From Pleurodeles waltl (taxonomy: Eukaryota; Chordata; Amphibia; Caudata; Salamandridae): a stretch of DNA of 64,000 nt. The stretch's first letter is position 1. Each line of letters begins with the position of its first letter. The position numbers and the translations under genes were made by a program. The DNA lies in the NCBI RefSeq assembly GCF_031143425.1, contig NC_090439.1, positions 356,432,027-356,496,026 of the forward strand. Reading direction: 5' to 3'. Positions 32,765 through 44,454 of this stretch are shown piece after piece. The notes under the pieces are model-generated. The model was not told the origin of the DNA and ran no database searches. It saw only the letters and a list, made by a program, of their open reading frames with translations.

Positions 32765-35240
32765 ATATCCCATTCCAAATGTTGTTTAGCAAATTTTCCC
32801 ACTGAAGCAAAACCTATGCCAATCTTTTCCCAAACACCTGGTTCTTTCAATTCTTTCAAATCAGCTCTTTCGTTTGTCAGATTAATAATTAAGCCTCTAG
32901 GCCCGTATTTATACTTTTTGACGCTAAACTGCGCTAACGCAGTTTAGCGTCAAATAAATTTGCGCCGGCTAACGCCATTCTGAAGCGCCATGCGGGCGCC
33001 ATATTTATTGAATGGCGTTAGCCGGCGCAAGCAGACCGGCGCTGCCTGGTGTGCGTGGAAAAAAACCACGTACACCAGGCAGCGCCGGCGTTGGGAAAAA
33101 TGGCGCTAGGGCGTCTTAAAAATGGTGCAAGTCAGGTTGACGCAAAAAATCGCCTCCACCCGATTTGCGCCATTTTTAACTACGCCCAGACGCCATTTAC
33201 ATGACTCCTGTCTTAGTAAAGACAGGAGTCATGCCCCCTTGCCCAATGGCCATGCCCAGGGGACTTCTGTCCCCTGGGCATGGTCATTGGGCATTGAGGC
33301 ATGTAGGGGGGCACAAATCAGGCCCCCCTATGCCAAAAAAAAAATATAAAAAAAATAAAAATGTATACTTACCTGAACTTACCTGAATGTCCCTGGGATG
33401 GGTCCCTCCAGCCTTGGGTGTCCTCCTGGGGTGGGCAAGGGTGGCAGGGGGGGTCCCTGGGGGCATGGGAGGGCAGCTGTGGGCTCATTTTGAGCCCACA
33501 GGTCCCTTAACGCCTGCCCTGACCCAGGCACTAAAATCCGGCGCAAATGCGGGTTTTTTTGGTCCACCCGCTCCCGGGCGTGATTTTTGCCCGGGAGTAT
33601 AAATACGACGCATTTGCGTCGCAGTCAGTTTTTTGGACGGGAACGCCTACCTTGCATCTCATTAACGCAAGGAAGGCGTTCACGCAAAAAAATGACGCTC
33701 TTTACTCATAGTTTGGCGCTAGACGCGTCTAACGCCAAAGTATAAATATGGCGTTAGTTTTGCGCCGAATTTGCGTTGAAAAAAACGACGCAAATTTGGC
33801 GCAAACGGAGTATAAATATGCCCCCTAATGTCTTCGCTATTATCAGGAATATAAGAACAACAATGCCTAGAATTAATCATTCTACAGATTCCACCATCCT
33901 TCGCTAAAAGAATGTCTGAAGCAAGATGAGTGTAAGAGTCATAGCTCTATCAGCAGCGAACTCGGTATCTATCCGGAGTATATCCCCTGACAAATTTGTC
34001 AGCATTTTATCTACAATAGTAAACAACTTTCGAATATTTATTGAATTCAGAATGACTCCTACTGAAGGAATCATTGCTCCAAATATATCTCCAACTATAC
34101 CAGAAGATGATTCCCTCCTCTGTCTCATATGATGTAATCCAGTCACTTTCGGAAACTTCTTCAAATCATCCATTTGATAAATCTGGGAAAACTATCCCCA
34201 AAAAACATGTCCCATTCCTTCCTCTTGAAAGACGGTAAAAAGCATTAGGAGCACAGATATAATAAATTCCAGGAATCGCCAAGTCTTGTCCATTCAACAT
34301 AAACGTCTATTTACTCTGAAACAAAAACACATGCTTAGATTTACTCCTTCCCATGAATAAAGTGTCAGTGCGTGATTTAGGTCTGTATATACAAAGTTTC
34401 CCTACATGTCGGGCATCTAAAGCTAATTACCCTTGCATTTTAATTGCACTATAAGCATAATCATTCTCATAAGTCCTTTTTTCTAAGCCTTTTTCTAACT
34501 TCTCCTTCAGTGCTTTTTTCCTGACATCTGTGTGATCTAAGAAGCTTTTCTCTAAAGGTGTAAGCAAGCATGTCAGATTATTCCTGTGTGCATAAGCTGT
34601 GGCAAACGTCAATGTACGTTCAAAAAACCCTCTAACTATTACTATGCCATTATCCCTAGCTACTCTACTCCAATACCTAATATAGAGACAAACGAAAACA
34701 CAACATCATCATTTGAATAAAAGTACTGAATGTGCTCCTCATTATAAAATCTTGTTCGTAGCAGATTATAACGTATCCCATATGTTAAAGGCAAGCTATG
34801 ATATGTAACTCCTTCCTCAACTGACAAAGGAATCTACATACACCCATAACAATTCTTCACATCCATTGTCTCAACATACTCACTCAACAAGTGATAGAAG
34901 ACATTGGAAGAAAGTTCTCCTTGCGCATTAGTATCTCCATGCAAATACTTCTTGTCTAACCTAAATTTCCCTATTGCCGTTAGTGCAGTAGTTGTCTCAA
35001 AAGCAGAAGTATGGTGGCTTCACTCATATCAAGAACAGACAACCCACAATCAACACGACAAACAATATCCAACATATTAATCGCCAAACAAATACTCATA
35101 TATTTACAGCGCCTAATATTTCTACTCTGCTGGCTAATGTTACTCATGATCTGTAAAGAATCAGAAAGCAGAAGAAAATTTAGAAAAACTGCAGCAAAAA
35201 TCAAAAACAAAACAACTCTTCTTACAGCAGTTATTTACAG
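32765..35240 (-). pseudogene. env: ERV envelope remnant
   Basis: Positioned downstream of integrase in the viral sense. A hydrophobic leader-like segment (MFLIFAAVFLNFLLL) starts at 35210. Near 34120 a basic site RQRR precedes a hydrophobic, glycine-containing stretch (SSGIVGDIFGAMIPSVG), the arrangement of a surface/transmembrane cleavage site and fusion peptide, followed by a heptad-like region (33950-34050). Coding character resumes at 32765-32899 beyond the inserted hairpin element. The middle (34200-34980) contains many stops. The membrane anchor and tail are missing because the long LTR interrupts at 32764. The gene is dead. The subfamily cannot be told from what remains. Confidence 0.6.
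32900..33824. mobile_element. Hairpin-chain DNA transposon, non-autonomous
   Basis: The terminal 15-mers GGCCCGTATTTATAC and (reverse complement of right end) GGGGCATATTTATAC match at 12 of 15 positions, and CTA flanks both sides (32897-32899 and 33825-33827). Inside are at least five near-perfect stem-loops in the left 400 bp and four in the right 260 bp (listed under findings). The central 33300-33540 is simple and A/G-rich, with no coding frame of substance. It splits the ERV env in open-looking sequence. TIR-only structure and 3-bp duplication suggest a DNA transposon. The superfamily is unknown to me. Confidence 0.85.
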
Positions 35241-35564
35241 CTGTCAGTCTCACTTCCAGGATCCTTTGTCAAAATCGGTAAGCAGCTTGTCAAAATAAGA
35301 TTCAAAGGTCAAATCAGGTTATCAATGTCTCTTCTGGTTACTTTCAACAGTCTCTTTTTCCCCAAAAAAATTCTCTCAAATTGTTTCAACAGTTCAGTTC
35401 ATCAGCTTCCTTCAAGTGCCAAAATACTGACCTGGAATGTCTCTAACAAAACAAAAAATTATTTCTGCCATTCACTTCTAGTTGCATACGCCCATTCAGG
35501 ACCTTCGTATCTCCGACTTGCTATTCTCTTTCTTTTTAACTTTTGATTATCATTCAATTCTCCT

Positions 35565-35885
35565 TCACTCAGATCTGGACTCTGGCCACTTATCTCCTTT
35601 CAATGGACCTTTTGTCAGTGTTCTCTTCAGAGTCGAACTAGAACCTTCTCCTTGTTCTGCGGTGTTTTCTCTTGACAGACCTGCAATAGGTTCAGGAGGA
35701 GTCAGATCACAGTGAGTTTGATCCACCTTAACTTCTTTCCCATCTGGGTCCGGCAATTGGCAATTGCTCTGTCTCTCAAGATTGTCTGCTTCCGGGAAAG
35801 CCCTCCTCTGACTAGGCTCTCCTGCTGCCTCAATTGAGATAGGCTCTCCTTCACCCTCCTGATGGTCTTCTCCTTCTTCTCTCAC
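35565..35885 (-). pseudogene. Acidic segment between integrase and env of the ERV
   Basis: A 106-codon frame rich in Glu, Pro, Ser and Gly just after the integrase stop. No domain. It may be the integrase tail after a frameshift or an env leader. Confidence 0.3.
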
Positions 35886-35903
35886 AGGAGTGACTAAACC
35901 GGC

Positions 35904-37247
35904 CTAAACGGGCTCAGATCTGGTCTCGATTCCCTTTTGTTCTCTTTCCGGCTCTGAGACTTGTTTTGCTGTTGTTGGTACTCTCAACAACTCTTCTTCA
36001 TGATCCAGTGGACATGCCACCTTCTTCATGTGACTCGCATGAATCCAGTTTGGAATTCCAGCACACTTCACAGCTGTGGTAGTTGTCAGAACTACCTGGA
36101 AAGGACCCTTCCAAAGAGGCTCCAAACATGTTTTCCTCATGTGTTTCCGCACCACAACCCAGTCTCCAGCGCTCAGATTGTGCCCTGGGTCATGGATCGG
36201 TGGCAGTGTGGTGGCTTCCACCTGCTGAGAGAAAGAGCAAACCACATCAGCTAGACCCTTGCAGTAGTCCAACACCATATCATCTGTAATGTTGACAAGT
36301 GCATTTGCAGGCACAGCTGGCAACAACATCGCTCGGCCCATAAGGATTTCATGCGGCGACAATCCTGTATTCATTTTGGGTGTGTTTCTCATTGACATCA
36401 ACACTAAAGGCAATGCGTCAGGCCATTTCAAATTTGTGGACGCACACATTGTTGCAACTCTTGACTTCAAGGTACCATTCATCTGTTCCACTAGTCCTGA
36501 TGCTTCAGGGCGGTAACTACAATGCAGCTTCTGCTCAATGTTCAATGCTGCACACAGTAATTTATTCACTTGATTGTTGAAGTGATTTCACCTATCTGAT
36601 TCTAAAGAGAGCAAAAACCTGAAAGGCTGAATCAGTTCCCTAAGCAGTAGTTTCACTCCTGTGAGACTATCATTTCTTCATGTAGGGTAAGCTTCAATCC
36701 AGTGACTAAAGATGCAGACAATCACCAACACATATCTCAAACCTCAACACACAGGCATCTCAATAAAATCCATCTCCATTCTGCTGAATGGACCTCCCGC
36801 TCTTCCAATGTGGCTCAAATTAACCACTGTCCCTTTCCCTGCGTTCAACTGTTAGCAAATGACACAACGATGACAAAGTTGTCTAAACCTTGGTTTGAAC
36901 CAATCATGTTTGAAAAATCCAATCATTGCATCCCTCCCAATATGTGTTTGACCATGATAGTACCTAGCCATTTGAGACAACAGACTATTTGGCAAAATTA
37001 ATTGACCCTCTTCTGAAACCCACAATACATCTTGTCTTTGCACAGATTTAATTTTGCTCCATGAACGTTTTTCCTCCCTGTTAGCATTATTCTGCAATAT
37101 TTTCAATTCCTCCAAGGTGTCAATTACTTTCAATGCAGAACTTGGACAGGTTTTGTCTTCTTCAGATAACAGATCCCACTTGTCTTTGAATGAGATACAG
37201 TTCAATTCACAAAACCTTAGGACTTGATCCGCATATCCATTTCCCAA
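35904..37247 (-). pseudogene. pol: ERV integrase
   Basis: The N-terminal zinc-binding HHCC region is at about 36855-36960 in the viral sense (YYHGQTHIGRDAM, then CHRCVIC). The catalytic core runs through 36840-36480: an FSHWIEAYPT-like strand with a stop, then an SDR..NHF segment for the second acidic site, then the third in SGLVEQMNGTLK. The C-terminal domain (36180-35990) has DWVVVRKHMRKTCLEPLWKG, typical of the SH3-like domain of gammaretrovirus-type integrases, and NWIHASHMKKV. Stops lie near 36590 and 36700, but the last 221 codons remain open. Confidence 0.85.
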
Positions 37248-37868
37248 TGATACAAAGTCCTGCGACTTCAGATGTGCATGTCAAACCTTTCAAGCATTTA
37301 AATAGCATGTAACAGTTCTTTAATGCTCCCCCCATTTCTCACCAGTGAACTAGAAGAATCTCAATAGAGTGAGGGACCATTACGGTCAGGGGATGTCTCA
37401 TCACCTGGTAAGGCTGCTGCAACTGGGTCCAACATAGCTGAAAAAATATGCTACTGACCGGTTTACACCTGCATGGACCTGTGTCAAGACAGACAAAGAA
37501 CATGCATCACGCTCATGACAGAACAATGTAAAAGGTTTTATGTATTCAGGCATACCCAAAGCTGGAGCCTTGCACAGACTCTCTCTCAATTCAGTGAAAC
37601 CTGTTATTCCAACCTAGTTTAACACAATAGGATCAGTGACTTCCTTATGAGTCAGCTTCTGCAATGGTCTTGAAATGACTGAAAAATGTGGAATCCATTG
37701 GTGAAAGTAGCCTAAAAACATCCTGACATCTCTCTGTGTGGTCAGGAGATTTATCTGCAATATGGCTGTACTCCTTTCTCTGGATATCTTTCTTGAACCC
37801 TTCTCAATCCGGTGACCAAAGTATTTCACTACTTTCTGACAGTACTGCAATTTAAGCAGAGACACTTT
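37248..37868 (-). pseudogene. pol: ERV RT thumb/connection, RNase H mostly deleted
   Basis: From 37877 downward the frame reads KVSLLKLQYCQKVVKYFGH, then FLGYFHQWIPHFSVISRPLQ, the end of the RT polymerase domain. 37589-37401 continues as a connection-like segment (PALGMPEYIKPFTLFCHERD). Only about 150 bp separate this from integrase, far too short for an RNase H domain, so most of it is deleted. At 37868 the frame is cut by H2 and resumes at 47126. Confidence 0.8.
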
Positions 37869-38713
37869 GGCCCTCATTACAACCCTGGTGGTTGGTGATA
37901 AAGCGGCAGTAATACCGCCAACAGGCCGGCGGTAAAAAAAATGGGATCATGACCACAGCGGAAACCACCAACACAGACAGCCACTTTAACACACCGACCG
38001 CCATGGCGGTAGCAACAAGCACCATGGCGGTAACCCCAAACAGACAGGTGGAAGACAATGTACCGCCCACCCTATTACAACAAGCCAATCCGCCAGCTTT
38101 TCCGGGGAGGTACCAACGCCATCAAAAGCACGGCGGAAACAGTACACCCAAGGGAAACAACTCACCTCTAGAGACTCAAGGAAGAACCACAACACTCCCA
38201 CCCCCACACAGTGGTTTACCTCCTCTTACACCAGGAATACCAACGGAGGCGAAGACGACCATGGTGAGTACCTGCACCTAGCACACAAGGGAGGGGGGGA
38301 GGAAAAAGAGAGTGACACAGACACACAACACGCAACACCCCCAACCCCAACTACATACATACAAACAGATGCAACAACGTACCCCTCAGGAATAACGCAA
38401 GGACAAAGGAAGTGAGTAAAGTTGGTGTAATAATATAAAGATCTAGAAAGACGTCTTCAAAGCACAAAACAGTATCTACAATATATACAAATGGAGGGAA
38501 ACTGCAAAGTCCATAATGTCCGTGGGCCACAGTGCCATATTACATAGGGCAAGGCCCCACTTGACTCCTGCCTCAATATGGAGAGAACACTGCTGGGGCA
38601 TCAAATCGAAAATACACAGGCACCTCAGGGGGAAGGGGGGCACCTCAGCCGGAAGATGGAACAACGCCACTGCTTCTGGAGGGGGCCACATGCCCATCAC
38701 TCTGTCCCGGGGA

Positions 38714-38972
38714 GTGCAAAGCCACGGTCTCTCTAGTGGGTGGTCTTCCCACTGCTTGGTCCTGGGGAGTGCAAAGCCACAGTCTCTCTAGTGGGTGGTC
38801 TGCCCACTGCTTGGTCCTGGGGAGTGCAAAGCCACAGTCACTCTAGTGAGTGGTCTGCCCACTGCTTGGTCCTGGGAAGTGCAAGGCCACAGTCTCTCTA
38901 TTGGGTGGTCTGCCCACTGCCTGGTCCTGGGGAGTGTAAAGCTACAGTCTCTCAAGTGGATGGCTTCTCCAC
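38714..38972 (-). repeat. 55-bp tandem array (H2), five copies
   Basis: GTGCAAAGCCAC-type starts occur at 38714, 38769, 38824, 38879 and 38934, a strict 55-bp period. It matches the 64-bp array of H1 at 30042-30225 on the opposite strand. Confidence 0.93.
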
Positions 38973-39230
38973 TGGTTCTGGAGGGGGCTTAGTGCCCAGT
39001 GTGCTTATTCCTGGCAAGGAGGGGGTGAGTGGATGCCTTCTTCCACTGGTTCTGGAGGGGGCTTTGTGCCCAGGATGCTTTAACCTAACAAGGAGGGGGT
39101 GAGTGCATGCCTTCTTCCACTGGTTCTGGAGGGGGCTTAGTGCCCACTATGCTTCATCCTGAAAGGAGGGGGTGAGTGGATGCCTTCTTCCACTGGTTCT
39201 GGAGGGGGCTTAGTGCCCTGTGATGCAGAT
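38973..39230 (-). repeat. 74-bp tandem array (H2), four copies
   Basis: TGGTTCTGGAGGGGGCTT starts at 38973, 39047, 39121 and 39194. Same sequence family and period as the 74-bp array of H1. Confidence 0.93.
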
Positions 39231-39301
39231 TTTGGGGAATGCAAGGTCACAGTCTCTCACCTGGGTGTCACATCTACAGTTTTTGTAGGGGTCAGGCCTC
39301 A

Positions 39302-42300
39302 CTACAGCCCATGGAGGCACGACTCCACACTGCCCGCCGGTGGTGACGGGTGCTCAGTGGTGGCAGTGGCCGGGCTGCCGGTGGTGCTGCCTGTGGTGGG
39401 GGGAGGCTCCAGCCCTTTCCCTGCAGCCTCGGATGGCTGCCCACTGAAGCTTCTGCTGCTGGCAGTGGTGCTAGTGGCGGTGCAGGTAGCGGTGCTGGCG
39501 GTGGTGGTGCTGTCGGCGGTGCTGCCTGTGGTGGGGGGAGGCTCCAGCCCTTGCCCTGCAGCCTCGGGCGGCTGCCCACTTGTGCTGCTGCTGCTGGCAG
39601 TGGTGCTGGTGGTGGTGCAGGTGGTGGTGCTGGCGGCAGTGCAGGTGTCGGTGCTGGCGGCGGTGCTGCCCGTGGTGGGTGGAGGCTCCAGCCCTTCCCC
39701 TGCAGCCTCGGACGGCTGAAGTGCCATGGCTGGTGTTGTTTGCTCAGATGCTGCTCCAGCACCAGGCTCCATATCCATCCTGCCTGCGGCGTCTGTGCCT
39801 CTGTCATTGGCACCTGGTGGTTCCTTCCTGCTATTGGCAGCTGGTGGTCCCTTCTTGCCTTTGCCAGCTGGTGGTGCCTCCTCGCCTTTGCCAGCTGGTG
39901 GTGTCTCCTTGCCTTTGCCAGCCGGTGGTGTCTCCTTGCTTTTGGTAGCTGGTGGTGCCTCCTTGCCTTTGCCAGCTGGTGGTACCTCCTTGCCTTTGCC
40001 AGCTGGTGGTGCCTCCTTGCTTTTGGCAGCTGATGGTGCCTCCTTGCTTTTAGCAGCTGGTGGTGCCTCCTTGCCTTTGCCAGCTGGTGCTCCCTTTTTG
40101 TCATTGGCAGCTGGTGCTCCGTTTTTGCCCTTGGCAGCTGGTGCTGGCACACTGGCTGTTGGGACAGGTGTGTTCTCGGAGCCTCTTACAACTGCTTTGT
40201 CTGCAGAAACGACAGTGGCAATAGACTGGGTGGCTGAGGTGCTAGCCTGGGTCCTGACCACCCTGGCCTGAAGTGAAAGACGGGGATTGGAGGGGCAGGG
40301 AATAGGTCAAGGGTGAAGAGGAAAAGCTTTTAGGGACACTGGGGCTGGGAGAGGTTGAAGGTTTGGGAGTTGAGGAAGAGGGAGTGGGAGTAGGAGGTAT
40401 CTGTCTGCTGTGTTTGGGTGCAGGTGCATGGGCTGTATGCTGTCGTGAGGTGGATGGCTGTTGGGTGTCTGAGTGCTTGCGTTTGTGTACCTTGGGAGGA
40501 GTGGGCACATACACAGTGGGAGAGGACACAGGGGACGTGTGCATGGATGTGGGGGTGGTGACTGCCAGTGAGGGGTGTGTAGTGATAGGCGTGATGGTAA
40601 TGGGGATAGTGGATAAGGATGTAGTGCATGCAGGTGTGAGTGGAGACACTACTGGGAGGGAGATGGAAGACGAGGAGGAGGGGGACACAGTGGAGACAGT
40701 GGATGTTGGTGTGTCTGCATATGGATGGTGCTTGTGTGAGTGCCTGTGGGATGAAGTGTGGTGCTTGTGTTTGCCTGAGCCACTTCTGTGTGTTGATTTG
40801 GGGGCATGCTGGTCTGATGGCTTGTTTGGGATAGGTTGGGGTTGAGGGGAATGGGACTGGGTAGAGGAAGTTGGAGGGGCAGGCTAGAGACAGGAACAAT
40901 GGCTGCCATCAGGGAGTTGGCCAGAGCCTGGAATGATCTTTGTTGGGCCGTCACGCCAGAGTGAATGCCCTCCAGGAATGCCTTTGTTTGTTGCAAATGC
41001 CCTGCCAGACACTGGATAGCATTCACTATGGTTGACTGCCCTACAGAAATGTATCGTAGGAGGTCAATAGACTCCTCACTGAGGGAAGCAGGGCTGACTG
41101 GGGCAGGGCCTGAGGTGCCTGGGGCGAAGGAGATGCCCACCCTCCTGGATGAGTGGGCACGGGAAACAAGCTGAGGGGCTGCTGGGAGGGCGGTGCTGGT
41201 ACAGGGAGAGGCGGCTGTACCTGTAGTTGTGGTGGTCACAGAGGTGTCCGCCACCACAGGGTGCCTTCATCTGAGAAGGTGTCGCTGTTCAAACTGTCCC
41301 CTCCAGTCTCCGCCGTGGTGCTCCCCTCGCCCTCCGTCCCACTGGTGCCCTTACCGTTGGTGGATTCAGCCTCATGGGCCATGTGGGATGCAGCTCCCTC
41401 CATCGCCGGTGCCTCTGCTCCTCCGCCAGATGATGCTAATGCACACAAGGACAGGGTGACAAAACATAAAGGCGGGGGAAGAGACAGAGGATACACTTGG
41501 TCAATGCCAGCAACAACACCACCGTTGGTGGGGGAAGTGACAGAGGATACACTTGGTCAATGCCAGCAACAACACCACCGTTGGCGTACACAACACACAG
41601 AGAACAGCCCTTTGTACTAGGCTTTGCACTACCAGTTACAATGGTTGTCACCAGGCCATGGAGTACAATGCCTAAAGCCAATAGCAGGACACCTTAAACC
41701 CACAGAACGCTGCCCAGGAGTAGATGCCCATTAGCTTATTTGGGGCTGGAGTACATCAGAGCCTGCCCAACATGGAACCTACCCTGCCATCTTCGTCCTG
41801 GCCTAGGGGCACCCACAGGGCCACATCCCCCACTCAGATAGCACCTCACCACGCGCAGTTTTCAGAATCTGAAACTGTACTGACCCCCTTGTGGCTGCTG
41901 TGATGCCTTCAAGTGCCCATCCAACTCCGGATAGGCCACTGCCAGGATGCAGAACATCAGGGGGGTCAGGGTTTGACAGGCACCCCTTCCTCGTTGGGAG
42001 GCCATCCCCAGTTGGGCCTCTGCTGTCTTCCTTGCCCAGCGGCGCAGGTTCTCCCACCGTTTGCGACAGTGGGTGCTCGGCCTGCCAAAGACCCCCAGGG
42101 TCCGCACGTCCTTGGCGATGGCATGCCAAATACCCTTTTTCTGATGGGCGCTGACCTGCAGACAATGATACATAGGAAATGGGATCAGCCATACCGTACG
42201 GCCTGTTACACTCATGCCCCACCATATCCCCCCATCCCCTTACGCACATACATTGACCACCATACATGCAACACTCTGCCCAGGACCCATCAGCCACCCC

Positions 42301-42487
42301 CACTTACATGAGGCTTACACACACAGCACTCCATGCATTCATGCCCCATGCATCGTGCTCACAGTGTACTCACCTGTTGGTCTGGAGGACCATAAAGTAA
42401 ACAGTACTGGGGTAGGACCCCATCCACTAGTCTCTCCAACTCCTTCGAAGTGAAGGCAGGGGCCCTTTCCCCAGACACTCAAGCCAT
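39302..42487 (-). pseudogene. Harbinger SANT2 with nine-residue repeat tail (H2)
   Basis: Exon 1 is 42487-42374, exon 2 is 42155-41885 (HQKKGIWHAIAKDVRTLGVF, HCRKRWENLRRWARK, TLTPLMFCILAVAYPELDG), exon 3 starts at 41435. Exon 3 repeats the H1 order: acidic/serine part, helix with SIDLLRYISVGQSTIV and KAFLEGIHSG, then a Ser/Thr/Pro tail. The last part (40261-39302) is an open 319-codon frame with twelve 9-residue units of AGKGKEAPP type and then two and a half copies of a 45-48-residue unit starting QPSEAAG and containing GLEPPPTTGST. The lysine-rich repeats resemble a histone-H1-like nucleic-acid-binding tail, by composition only. Codon 3 is TGA where H1 has Arg, and frameshifts interrupt exon 3 near 41265 and 40650. 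Confidence 0.78.
39817..40145 (-). repeat. 27-bp coding minisatellite (nine-residue repeats)
   Basis: About twelve 27-bp units (GGTGGTGCCTCCTTGCCTTT on the plus strand) encode A-[GA]-K-[GS]-K-E-[AT]-P-P. All indels keep the frame. Confidence 0.95.
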
Positions 42488-42950
42488 GGTCGGTTCCAGA
42501 AATAGGTCACAGCAGCACTTGCAGTGTAGGTCCTCCCCTGTTGAAGGTCAGGTAGCAAGTGAGTAAACAGATAGAAAATGGCCATCACATCTGCGGCGGT
42601 GTGTACCGTCACCGCTGGTGTACAACACAACTGGCTACTGGAACCCACAGGGCCCAATGATAACCAATGAGGTGTTGCACGGAGGTCCTCGACCGCCTCC
42701 CGCAACGGCGCACAATGTCAGCGGAATTACCTCATTTCCACTTGTCCCTCCACATAGGTCAGGTGGCCGCCATTTCAGGGGGGAACAGGCCATGGCACCT
42801 AACTGCGTCACAGTAGACATAGGCACATTTACGGGACTACATGTTAGCATACTGTTTCTGTCACAGCATGCAAGGCATTTTACTCAGAGGATATGTTTGA
42901 ATATGTCCATCTGCTCACCGTTTTTCACCCTAGAGTTCAACACGCTGAGG

Positions 42951-44010
42951 ATGAATAGGAGATGGAGACATACCCCCGTGTACAGACCCCTGGTGGACCG
43001 GGCAACAATGGAGGACAGGCATATTATCCTTACCTACAGACTTGATAGAGCCACAATCCAAGAGCTGTGTGCCCAATTGGATCCAGACCTGATCTCAGCT
43101 ATCTGTCACCCCACTGGGATCCCACATCTTGTGCAAGTCCAATCAGTGCTCCATTTCTTGGCAAATGGCTCATTCCATGCAACAGTGGCATTGGCAGCAG
43201 GGATGTCACAGCCTATGTTCTCAAACGTGTTGACCAGAGTGGTGTCTGCCCTGATGAAACACATGCGCAGCTACATCGTTTTCCCCCAGGTGGAAGATTT
43301 GGCCAAAGTGAAGGCTGACTTCTATGCAATGAGACATATCCCCAACATCATTGGTGATATTGATGGTACACATATTGCCTTTGTCCCCTCCCAGAGAAAT
43401 GAACAGGTATACAGAAATCGAAAGAGCTTTCACTCTATGAATGTGCAGATAGTGTGCCTGGTGGACCATACATCTCCCATGTGAATGCAAAGTATCCTGG
43501 GTCTGTGTATGATGCCTTTATCCTGAGGAATAGCAGCATCCCATATGTGATGGCTCAACTCCAGAGGCACCGGGTGTAGCTAATAGGTGAGCCCATGGTC
43601 CCCACACAGTGTATGTTGGTATATGGGTGTGGGGTTGGCCCTAAGGGTAAGTGTCTGGCTAACAGGTATCCCTCAATATTTGGAGGTGACTCTGGTTATC
43701 CCAACCTCTCATGGCTACTGACCCCAGTAAGGAATGCCAGGACAAGGGCAGAGGAACGTTACAATGAGGCACATGGGTGAACAAGGAGGATCATTGAGTG
43801 TACCTTTAGCCTCCTGAAGGCCAGGTTCAGGTGCCTCCATCTGACAGGTGGATCCATGTGCTACTCACCCAAGAAGGTCTGCCAGATCATCGTTGCATGT
43901 TGCACAATCTAGCCTTGAGATGCCAGGTCAAGGAGGTTGAGGCTGCAGATGGTCGTGTGGCAGCGGTGGAGCCTGTGGACAGTGACGAAGAGGAGACAGA
44001 AATACTATAA
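42951..44010 (+). pseudogene. Harbinger transposase, DDE nuclease (H2)
   Basis: Begins near the ATG at 42951 (MNRRWRHTPVYRP), just after a TTCACCCTAG acceptor-like sequence, so an upstream exon is possible. It keeps DIDGTHI (first Asp) and, after a 1-base deletion near 43467 that shifts the frame, the GSVYDAF site with Asp present. A TAG lies near 43577 just before the GTGAGC donor at 43587. Exon 2 starts at 43686 with GDSGYPNLSW, continues through a TGA near 43777, and the third-acid segment reads IIECTFSLLKARF. A further deletion lies near 43905. Exon structure and about 260 alignable residues agree with H1. Not active. Confidence 0.88.
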
Positions 44011-44454
44011 TACAACAGTACTTCCAGTGACACATAGGTAAGACACTGTAACCTCACCTTCCATTGCTGTTTTGTGAAGTGAATATTCTCTGGCTGGCTG
44101 CTGTTCCCACTACTATGGCCACTTTTTTTTACCCTTTTACATGTCTATTTGCAGATATTTGTGCCCTCCTGTGGCTCCTGGTGTATTGACTGCAGCACAT
44201 TACAGGTCATAACTATGTATAGATCACTGTACAGTCTACTTGCAATGTCTACAGATTGTTAAACAACTACATCCTTAAATCATTTGACATACTCCATACT
44301 TGTTTTTTCCAAGGGTGTTTATTTCAGTGCTGAGAAGTAAACAGGTTGTGCAATGGGCTTGGGTGATGGTGGAGGAAAGTCCAGGATAGAGACCAGTCTA
44401 CTGGTATCAAAGATGCATTGTCCAAAGGGGCATAGGAAGGGGAGCAATGGCAGT

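Noticed and set aside
33122..33602. Small ORFs in the hairpin element
   Set aside because: They overlap on both strands and cross hairpin stems; composition only.
38714..39230. CRISPR-like regular repeats
   Set aside because: Direct tandem units without unique spacers, in a eukaryotic transposon.
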